Source: Chitinispirillales bacterium (GTDB taxonomy: Bacteria > Fibrobacterota > Chitinivibrionia > Chitinivibrionales > Chitinispirillaceae). From it: a stretch of DNA of 6,739 nucleotides. The number at the start of each line of letters is the position of its first letter. The stretch's first letter is position 1. A program made the position numbers and the translations under genes. The notes beneath the pieces were generated by a model. The model saw only the letters and a list, made by a program, of their open reading frames with translations, was not told the origin of the DNA and searched no databases. Below, piece after piece: positions 1 through 4,247 of the stretch. The stretch covers positions 1 to 6,739 of the forward strand of contig JAIRUL010000153.1 of assembly GCA_031254445.1 (NCBI GenBank), read 5' to 3'.

Positions 1-4
1 GGGA

Positions 5-916
5 ATGAGCTGCAAGGGAGCGAATAGGGGTTGGGCGGTGATATTGGCGCTGGCGGCGACGCTAGCGCCTTTTCCGGCAGCGGGCCAGGGCGCGGCGGCG
101 GACGGCGGTGTCGTTGATACGTCGAAAGAAGCCGCTGTCGATACGTTAAAGCCGTCGGCGGCCGACACGCTAAAAACCTCCGCCGTTGATGCGTCGAAGC
201 CGCCGGCGGTTGATACGTCAAAAGCCGTTGCCGCCGATACGTCAAAGCTGCCTGCCGCCGACACCGTGAAATCAACCCATGCGCCCGCCGATACGTCAAA
301 ACAATATGCCGCAGATGCCGCAAAATCAACCCGTACAGCCGCTGCCGCGCCGGAAACTGTTGCCGCCGACACGCCAAAAACAACCGCCGCTTATGCGTCA
401 AACGGCGACGGCGCCGATACATCAGCAGCTGCGGACTCCGCATTCGCATTCGCCTACACCTTTCACATACTGTTTTTCGCGGTATCCATTGCGGTAATAG
501 CCCTAACCGTCCGCTTCTTCCTGACCCGCCGCGATTCGCGCCGCTTCCTAACGACCACGCGCCTCTCCGTCTTGGACAAGTCGGTTCAGCGCGGCTGCCG
601 CTACATCGAGTCCAACTACGGCGACCCGTGGCTGACGCCTGCCAAGGTGTGCAAGGCGCTCGTGACCGGCCAGGCCTATTTAGACGCGCTCTTTGTGAAC
701 GAGCTCGGCATAAACGTGCAAGACTTCATAGTCCAAGTCCGCGTGAACGCCATAAAAAACGCGTTGGCGTCGCCGCAGCCGCCCGACCTGCCCGGCCTCT
801 GCGTCCGCTGCGGTTTCAAAGACAGGGCCGAGGCCGAAGCGCACTTCGCGAGGATTTGCGGCGGCGTAGGCATCGCGGAGTACGGGCGGTCTCTGGCGTT
901 GAATAAAAAAGGTTGA
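5..916 (+). CDS. Membrane-anchored AraC-type DNA-binding protein with octapeptide repeats
   Basis: Predicted 303-aa single-pass membrane regulator. Seen: a signal-peptide-like N-terminus (Lys4 and Arg8, hydrophobic core about 10-22, likely cleavage after AAG near residue 27); a low-complexity region, about 37-140, of (A/V)D(T/A)(S/L/V)Kxx(A) units; one hydrophobic helix at about 153-173 followed by RRDSRR; and a C-terminal domain at about 188-297 with the two-helix-turn-helix layout of AraC/XylS proteins. The first HTH is about 210-233, a linker carries RVNAIKNAL (246-254), the second HTH contains CGFKDRAEAEAHFARICG (269-286), and GIAEYGRSL closes the domain. Positive charges after the helix put the HTH in the cytoplasm and the repeats outside. 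Inferred role: transcription control linked to an envelope signal; ligand and targets are unknown. The ATG is 5 bases into the window, so an upstream start cannot be excluded, although the signal peptide fits this one. The gene is followed by a hairpin and the tRNA promoter, so it is probably its own unit or the end of one. Confidence 0.8.
   Translation: MSCKGANRGWAVILALAATLAPFPAAGQGAAADGGVVDTSKEAAVDTLKPSAADTLKTSAVDASKPPAVDTSKAVAADTSKLPAADTVKSTHAPADTSKQYAADAAKSTRTAAAAPETVAADTPKTTAAYASNGDGADTSAAADSAFAFAYTFHILFFAVSIAVIALTVRFFLTRRDSRRFLTTTRLSVLDKSVQRGCRYIESNYGDPWLTPAKVCKALVTGQAYLDALFVNELGINVQDFIVQVRVNAIKNALASPQPPDLPGLCVRCGFKDRAEAEAHFARICGGVGIAEYGRSLALNKKG
113..379 (+). repeat. 24-nt period repeat encoding (A/V)DTSKxxA octapeptides
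   Basis: Inside the first gene the Asp of each DTSK-like tetrapeptide falls at residues 38, 46, 54, 62, 70, 78 and 86, an exact 8-residue (24-nt) spacing for seven units. More degenerate units follow at 96, 104 and 122, and a DTSA remnant at 138. Asp, Thr and Lys are best kept; the two or three residues after Lys vary (EA, PS, TS, PP, AV, LP). Third-codon positions differ between units (gat/gac, tcg/tca, aaa/aag), so the array is not freshly duplicated. The region is rich in Ala, Asp, Thr and Lys, is predicted to be disordered, and would form an extracytoplasmic stalk. Confidence 0.85.
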
Positions 917-948
917 TTTTTGGCGTTGATGCGAAAATGCGCGCCGTA

Positions 949-965
949 GGGGCGTGGCTTGCCCC
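949..965 (+). terminator. Possible weak terminator or repeat-type hairpin
   Basis: GGGGC (949-953) pairs with GCCCC (961-965) across a 7-nt loop. It lies 32 bases after the stop of the first gene, and a short gtttt run follows at 974-978. The stem is only 5 bp and the T-run is short and separated from it, so termination is uncertain. The neighbourhood (gcgc at 940-943, ccgcgc at 981-986) could extend pairing further out. It may instead be a degraded palindromic intergenic repeat. Confidence 0.35.
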
Positions 966-999
966 CGCCGCCCTGTTTTGCCGCGCCGAAAAATAAAAG

Positions 1000-1028
1000 T
1001 TGCAAATTATCGCCCCGCGATGTATATT
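1000..1028 (+). promoter_or_regulatory. Sigma-70-type promoter for the tRNA-Pro gene
   Basis: A TTGCAA box (1000-1005; 4 of 6 to TTGACA) is separated by exactly 17 bases from TATATT (1023-1028; 5 of 6 to TATAAT). Transcription would start at about 1034-1036, giving a leader of roughly 12 bases before the mature tRNA 5' end at 1047. It may also serve the genes downstream, because there is no hairpin terminator between the tRNA and the next start codon. Identified by eye only. Confidence 0.6.
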
Positions 1029-1046
1029 TATAGCATTGCAATCAAA

Positions 1047-1121
1047 CGGAGCGTAGCGCAGTCCGGTTAGCGCGCCTGGTTCGGGACCAGGAGGGCGGAG
1101 GTTCAAATCCTCTCGCTCCGA
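1047..1121 (+). tRNA. tRNA-Pro (anticodon CGG)
   Basis: Complete cloverleaf of 75 nt. The acceptor stem CGGAGCG (1047-1053) pairs perfectly with CGCTCCG (1114-1120), with discriminator A1121. The D stem is GCGC/GCGC (1056-1059 and 1070-1073) with a GG-containing loop. The anticodon stem is CCTGG/CCAGG (1075-1079 and 1087-1091) around loop TTCGGGA, placing CGG at 1082-1084 with G at position 37, as is usual for tRNA-Pro. The variable region has 5 nt. The T stem is GGAGG/CCTCT (1097-1101 and 1109-1113, one G-T wobble) around TTCAAAT. It reads CCG proline codons, which are common in the genes here. The 3' CCA is not encoded (the sequence continues aaatt), so it must be added by CCA-adding enzyme. 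The next gene begins 19 bases downstream. Confidence 0.97.
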
Positions 1122-1140
1122 AATTTTTTGTTTTTGAAAT

Positions 1141-1953
1141 ATGCACGTCAAAATCAATACCGATAACACCGGCGAAATCTATGAGTTGGGGCGCCTTACC
1201 CACGAACAGGCGCGCCTCCGAATCCAATCCCGTCCAGCCGTCATCATCCCCCTAGGCAGTTGCGAACCCTTTGGCCAGATTGGGGCGGTTGGGGCGGGGA
1301 CGGTTTGCGCTACTGAGGTGGCTAAGGATTTATCGGCCAAATGCAAGGTGTTGGCCGCCCCGCCTATCCCTTTCGGCTGCTCCACGCCATTTATCTCTTT
1401 CCCCGGCGCTACCGGGGTTAAGCCTCGGACGTTTATTAATATGCTTTGCGAGATCATCCACGCTTATGTGTTTCAAGGGGTTGTTAGGGTATTCCTCATA
1501 AACGCCGCTCCGTTCAACAGGGAACCGGCGGCGGAGGCTATTAAGAGGGTTGAGGGCAAATACCCCGCAGTTAAAGCAATGTTATATGATATCAATGCCG
1601 TTATTAAAGGCCGCGGCGCCGTCGCCGGTTTTGACCGCGACGACGAATTAATATTGTCGCTGCTTGCTTACATCCGACCGGATATGCATCATGGCGTTAT
1701 TGATGATAAAAGGAAAAATATTGACGCCGGCCAATACCGTACATGGAAGAAGCGCGGGCGCGACCCGGAAAAATTGCGTAAGTTATCTTCGGGCGGGTTG
1801 TTTTTGCCTGCGGATGACGGCGCGTCCGGCATTGCCCCTAAACAAGGCGAAAAATACTTTTGCCGCGTCGTCGAGTCAATCCAAAAAGAGATGCAAGCCG
1901 CTTTAGAATCAATCCCGCCGTCGCCGGATAGCGGCGGCGCGCGGGCGCGGTGA
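1141..1953 (+). CDS. Creatininase-family protein lacking most metal ligands
   Basis: 270 aa, close to the usual length of creatininase-like amidohydrolases (metal-dependent C-N hydrolases such as creatininase, MftE and archaeal ArfB). Seen: IIPLGSCEPFG (35-45), which aligns with the family's lPlGSxEQHG, then GAGT (51-54) where GTDT is usual; PPIPFGCSTPFISFPGATG (74-92), matching the family's P.PyG.S.eH..FPGT; and INAAPFN (120-126) where NGHGGN is usual. Only the first-motif Glu42 remains of the typical ligands: His is Phe44, Asp is Gly53 and the NGHGGN His is Ala123. The later HAGexETS motif is not recognisable beyond AG at 162-163. Hydrolysis by the normal mechanism is therefore doubtful; a binding or structural role is possible. 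The 23-residue C-terminal tail is low in complexity and ends GGARAR. The start fits the family N-terminus but no Shine-Dalgarno site is visible, the leader being AT-rich. It lies 19 bases after the tRNA and 7 before folK, suggesting cotranscription. Confidence 0.68.
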   Translation: MHVKINTDNTGEIYELGRLTHEQARLRIQSRPAVIIPLGSCEPFGQIGAVGAGTVCATEVAKDLSAKCKVLAAPPIPFGCSTPFISFPGATGVKPRTFINMLCEIIHAYVFQGVVRVFLINAAPFNREPAAEAIKRVEGKYPAVKAMLYDINAVIKGRGAVAGFDRDDELILSLLAYIRPDMHHGVIDDKRKNIDAGQYRTWKKRGRDPEKLRKLSSGGLFLPADDGASGIAPKQGEKYFCRVVESIQKEMQAALESIPPSPDSGGARAR

Positions 1954-1960
1954 CGGCGCG

Positions 1961-2467
1961 ATGACGCCCGTAGCCCTAAGCGTCGGCAGCAACCTCGGCG
2001 ATCGAGAATCATACATCAACGCTATGGAATCCGAGTTGCGCCTGATTCTAATTGATGCGCGCGTATCCGGGCTGATGGAGACCGAGCCTATCGGCGTGGC
2101 CGCCCCGCATCCGCCCTACCTAAATAAAATCATCGCGGGGCAATACGGCGGCGCTCCGCGCCAACTCCTAGAATCCTGCCTATCCATAGAATCGCGCTTA
2201 AACCGTACCCGGGATCCGAACGCGCCCAAGGCCCCGCGCACCGCCGACGTGGACATCCTATTATTCGGCGACGTTGAAGTTAGCGCCCCAAATGTTTTGA
2301 TAATCCCGCACCCCGAAATCAGAAACCGCCGTTTCTGCCTCGAGGGCCTAATGAGCATAGGCCCAAGCATCCTAGTCCCCATGTCGGGCCGCCTATTATC
2401 AATAAAGGAATTATATGAAAATATGAGCGCCGATGTGGCTGCTCAGAATGTATCTTTAGTAGAATAG
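1961..2467 (+). CDS. folK: 2-amino-4-hydroxy-6-hydroxymethyldihydropteridine pyrophosphokinase (HPPK)
   Basis: Cytoplasmic folate-pathway enzyme that transfers pyrophosphate from ATP to 6-hydroxymethyl-7,8-dihydropterin, giving the substrate of dihydropteroate synthase (FolP). The 168-aa length is normal for a single-domain HPPK, with no FolB or FolP fusion. Seen: LSVGSNLGDRESYINAM (6-22), ETEPIG (40-45), YLNKI (53-57), the ATP/Mg segment IESRLNRTRDPNAPKAPR (76-93), DVDILLFGD (96-104) with the two metal-binding Asp residues D96 and D98, and IPHPEIRNRRFCLEGL (115-130) with His117 and the arginines that close the active site. All expected catalytic residues appear to be present. The ATG lies 7 bases after the upstream stop and has no clear ribosome-binding site, so translational coupling with the creatininase-family gene is likely. 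The start is right for the family, whose first motif begins a few residues in. The kinase gene follows after 23 bases. Confidence 0.95.
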   Translation: MTPVALSVGSNLGDRESYINAMESELRLILIDARVSGLMETEPIGVAAPHPPYLNKIIAGQYGGAPRQLLESCLSIESRLNRTRDPNAPKAPRTADVDILLFGDVEVSAPNVLIIPHPEIRNRRFCLEGLMSIGPSILVPMSGRLLSIKELYENMSADVAAQNVSLVE

Positions 2468-2473
2468 GGTCTT

Positions 2474-2480
2474 GGGGAGG
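2474..2480 (+). promoter_or_regulatory. Strong Shine-Dalgarno site for the deoxynucleoside kinase
   Basis: GGGGAGG sits 10 bases before the ATG at 2491 and just after the folK stop. It supports that start and shows the organism uses Shine-Dalgarno initiation, which makes its absence before 1141 and 1961 notable. Confidence 0.75.
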
Positions 2481-2490
2481 GCGTTTTCAA

Positions 2491-3189
2491 ATGCAGCACC
2501 AACAAAAAGAACTAAAGTTCCCGCCGCACGTAAACTACCTATGCATAGAGGGCGTGCTTGGCGTCGGCAAGACCTCGCTTTGCGAGCTTTTAGGGCGGCT
2601 CTTCGGCGCGCGCCTTGTGCTTGAGGATGTGGGCGACAACCCGTTTTTGCCCAAGTTCTACTCCGACCGCCTTGCCTACGCTTTTCAGGCGCAGATCTGG
2701 TTCCTCCTCTCGCGCCATAGGCAGCTATCGGGGATGGTCGCGCAGCAGGACCTCTTCCACAGCGTAACCGTAAGCGACTATATGTTCGCTAAAGACGGCA
2801 TCTTTGCCGGCATAAACCTGCGCGAGGATGAGATGGCGCTCTACAGCGCGATCTCGCGCATGCTCGAAACGACGGTCTTGCAGCCCGACCTTGTGGTCTA
2901 CCTGCAAGCCTCTACCGAGACGCTCCTAAAGCGCATAGAAAAGCGCGGCCGCTCTTTCGAGTCGCAAATGGACGCGCAGTACATAGACGACCTGAACGAG
3001 GCCTACAACCGCTTCTTCTTCAGTTACACCGCGTCGCCGCTGCTCATAATCAACACCAACGAGATAGATTTTATAGACGACACAAGGGACTTTTTCGAAG
3101 TAATAGAGCAGATAGTGAACGCGAAAGCGGGCACGAACATCTACAACCCGATGGGGGCGAAAGAGAGGATGTTGATTGAGGGGAAGTAG
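2491..3189 (+). CDS. Deoxynucleoside kinase (dNK/dCK-dGK family)
   Basis: 232-aa cytoplasmic P-loop kinase of the family that phosphorylates deoxynucleosides at the 5' position for dNTP salvage; the base preference cannot be read from sequence. Seen: Walker A GVLGVGKTS (21-29); Glu45 in LVLEDVGDNPFL, the likely catalytic base position followed by the NPFL substrate-loop motif; QxQxWFLLSRHRQL (66-79); VSDYMFAKDGIFAGINLREDE (94-114), occupying the place of the ERS/DRS segment of classical family members; PDLVVYLQA (132-140); and the LID-type LKRIEKRGRSFE (146-157) with arginines for phosphate contact. The SDY form in place of ERS looks like a subfamily trait, not decay. In some Bacteroidota and Chlorobiota relatives I recall HPPK and this kinase being neighbours or fused, consistent with the 23-base spacing to folK here. 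The stop codon lies within the left arm of a long inverted repeat. Confidence 0.88.
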   Translation: MQHQQKELKFPPHVNYLCIEGVLGVGKTSLCELLGRLFGARLVLEDVGDNPFLPKFYSDRLAYAFQAQIWFLLSRHRQLSGMVAQQDLFHSVTVSDYMFAKDGIFAGINLREDEMALYSAISRMLETTVLQPDLVVYLQASTETLLKRIEKRGRSFESQMDAQYIDDLNEAYNRFFFSYTASPLLIINTNEIDFIDDTRDFFEVIEQIVNAKAGTNIYNPMGAKERMLIEGK

Positions 3190-3260
3190 CGTACAGCGCA
3201 CAGCGAAAAAACGATATTCTCGGCTTTATTTTTTGATTTTCGCTGTGCGCTGAACGCTAC
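3186..3260. repeat. Long inverted repeat between kinase and panC
   Basis: The arm 3186-3209 pairs with 3237-3260 over 24 bp with a single mismatch (A3193/A3253), leaving a 27-nt AT-rich loop. The inner 16 bp (CAGCGCACAGCGAAAA and its complement) are perfect. The left arm includes the kinase stop codon TAG (3187-3189). In RNA this would form a long hairpin between the two genes. No T-run follows the right arm (gcgctgacag comes next), so it is not a standard intrinsic terminator; transcript stabilisation or a dispersed repeat element is more likely. Confidence 0.85.
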
Positions 3261-3268
3261 GCGCTGAC
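3241..3268 (+). repeat. Four imperfect 7-nt tandem units CGCTNNN
   Basis: CGCTGTG, CGCTGAA, CGCTACG and CGCTGAC lie end to end. The complementary pattern NAGCGNN, also with a 7-nt step, occupies 3187-3207 (TAGCGTA, CAGCGCA, CAGCGAA). The inverted repeat is therefore a palindromic arrangement of short heptamers and not an arbitrary hairpin. Confidence 0.7.
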
Positions 3269-3270
3269 AG

Positions 3271-3275
3271 AAAGG
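3271..3275 (+). promoter_or_regulatory. Shine-Dalgarno site for panC
   Basis: AAAGG lies 5 bases before the ATG at 3281, just outside the heptamer repeats, and supports that start codon. Confidence 0.6.
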
Positions 3276-3280
3276 TCGCC

Positions 3281-4141
3281 ATGAAAATAATAACATCGCC
3301 TGCGGAGATGAAAGCGTTTTCGTTGACGCATAGGAGAAATAGCAATTCCATCGGCTTCGTGCCGACGATGGGCGCGCTGCACGAGGGGCACTTGTCGCTC
3401 ATTGACATTGCGCGCAAGCATTGCGGTTGCGCGGTGGCGAGCATTTTCGTCAATCCGGCTCAGTTTGGGCCGAACGAAGACTTCGCGAAGTACCCGCGCG
3501 CGTTTGAGAGGGATTGCGGGCTTTTGGAGGCCGCAGGGTGCGATTGCGTCTTCGCGCCGGCGGTTGGGGATATGTATCCCGATAATTACGGCACTTACGT
3601 TAATGTTGACGGCATAACGGATACGCTCTGCGGCGCGAGCCGCCCGGGCCACTTTAGGGGCGTTGCGACGGTCGTCCTAAAATTGTTCAACATCGTATTG
3701 CCCGACGCGGCGGTCTTTGGCTCGAAGGACGCGCAGCAGGTGGCAGTGATAAGGCGCATGGTAGAGGATTTAAACCTGTCGGTACGGATAATAGCCGCGC
3801 CGATAGCGCGGGAAGCGGGCGGTCTCGCCATGAGCTCGCGCAACGCCTACCTGACGATAGGGGAGAGGCGGGAGGCGGCGGCTATTTATGCTGGATTGGC
3901 AAAGTCGGTAGAAATGTATAATGATGGTTGCCGTGACAGCCAACAGATAAAAAATTGCGTACTAACAGAAATCAATAGGAGTAGTACGATAAAGCCGGAG
4001 TATGTTGAGGCTGTAGATACGAAGTCGTTGCAGCCTGTTGACAAGATAGACGGTCAGGTACTAATAGCCGTAGCGTGCCGGACATCGGAATCGGGGACTA
4101 GGCTGATTGATAATGTGGTATTAAAAGATAAAAATCTTTAA
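3281..4141 (+). CDS. panC: Pantothenate synthetase (pantoate--beta-alanine ligase)
   Basis: Cytoplasmic enzyme that uses ATP to condense D-pantoate with beta-alanine, releasing AMP and pyrophosphate, the last step to pantothenate and on to coenzyme A. At 286 aa it has the normal length. Seen: VPTMGALHEGHLSLI (27-41) with the class-defining HxGH (His34, His37); IFVNPAQFGPNEDFAKYPR (55-73); the pantoate-binding CGASRPGHFRGVATVVLKLF (117-136); VFGSKDAQQ (145-153) followed by RRMVEDLNL (158-166); PIAREAGGLAMSSRNAYL (174-191), the KMSKS-like segment; and TRLIDNVVL (273-281) at the C-terminal end. All conserved active-site segments are intact. No panB or panD is in the window. The start is supported by AAAGG. 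The last codons (KDKNL and stop) run into an AT-rich stretch that resembles the repeat downstream. Confidence 0.97.
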   Translation: MKIITSPAEMKAFSLTHRRNSNSIGFVPTMGALHEGHLSLIDIARKHCGCAVASIFVNPAQFGPNEDFAKYPRAFERDCGLLEAAGCDCVFAPAVGDMYPDNYGTYVNVDGITDTLCGASRPGHFRGVATVVLKLFNIVLPDAAVFGSKDAQQVAVIRRMVEDLNLSVRIIAAPIAREAGGLAMSSRNAYLTIGERREAAAIYAGLAKSVEMYNDGCRDSQQIKNCVLTEINRSSTIKPEYVEAVDTKSLQPVDKIDGQVLIAVACRTSESGTRLIDNVVLKDKNL

Positions 4142-4158
4142 AATCAAATTCTTTTCTT

Positions 4159-4188
4159 AAATCTTTTTCAGACGAAGCCTACGGCTTC
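4159..4188 (+). repeat. Intergenic repeat copy A with 6-bp hairpin
   Basis: Positions 4159-4180 match 6683-6704 at 21 of 22 bases (core atctttttcag, then gRcgaagcct overlapping it by one g). In this copy the element ends in a hairpin GAAGCC-TAC-GGCTTC (4174-4188). The run of T bases precedes the hairpin, so on this strand it is not a terminator of the usual order. Confidence 0.7.
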
Positions 4189-4193
4189 ATAAC

Positions 4194-4217
4194 GTGTGGC
4201 GGCTAAAGCCGCCACAC
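4194..4217. repeat. Perfect 10-bp hairpin before the YfhO-type gene
   Basis: GTGTGGCGGC (4194-4203) pairs perfectly with GCCGCCACAC (4208-4217) around a TAAA loop. It follows the GAAGCC hairpin by 5 bases and lies 30 bases upstream of the YfhO-type start. There is no T-run after it. It resembles a REP-type palindromic element and could protect or separate the panC and YfhO messages. Confidence 0.8.
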
Positions 4218-4220
4218 AAA

Positions 4221-4238
4221 GTCAACGTCAAAGTCAAA
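4221..4238 (+). repeat. Hexamer tandem repeat GTCAAM x3
   Basis: GTCAAC, GTCAAA and GTCAAA follow each other directly after the hairpin. The final AAAGGA (4236-4241), which acts as the ribosome-binding site of the next gene, grows out of this repeat. A further agtcaaaa copy sits near the end of the YfhO-type gene at about 6710-6717. Confidence 0.6.
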
Positions 4239-4241
4239 GGA
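4236..4241 (+). promoter_or_regulatory. Shine-Dalgarno site deciding the YfhO-type start
   Basis: AAAGGA lies 6 bases before ATG 4248-4250. It favours this ATG over the in-frame GTG at 4194, which is the first base of a perfect hairpin and would add 18 residues encoded by repeat DNA. Confidence 0.7.
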
Positions 4242-4247
4242 ATAACA

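Noticed and set aside
113..379. CRISPR-like array
   Set aside because: The periodicity is 24 nt with no spacers, keeps the reading frame and encodes a peptide repeat.
816..1169. Antisense open frame of 117 codons across the tRNA
   Set aside because: Its EDLNLRPPGPEPGALT-like segment is the well-known artefact of translating a tRNA gene on the wrong strand; the frame overlaps the tRNA and the end of the first gene.
1042..1227. Second antisense open frame over the tRNA (61 codons)
   Set aside because: It also translates the reverse strand of the tRNA (GFEPPPSWSRTRRANRT type) and lacks any family signature.
3186..3260. Inverted repeat as an intrinsic terminator of the kinase gene
   Set aside because: The T-rich stretch lies in the loop and inner stem, and no T-run follows the right arm.
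3257..3652. Antisense open frame of 131 codons opposite panC
   Set aside because: It is a shadow of panC: Arg/Ala-rich translation without recognisable domains, opposite highly conserved panC motifs.
4194..4247. GTG at 4194 as start of the YfhO-type gene
   Set aside because: It is the first base of a perfect hairpin, has no ribosome-binding site, and would add 18 residues encoded by repeats; ATG 4248 has AAAGGA at the right distance.
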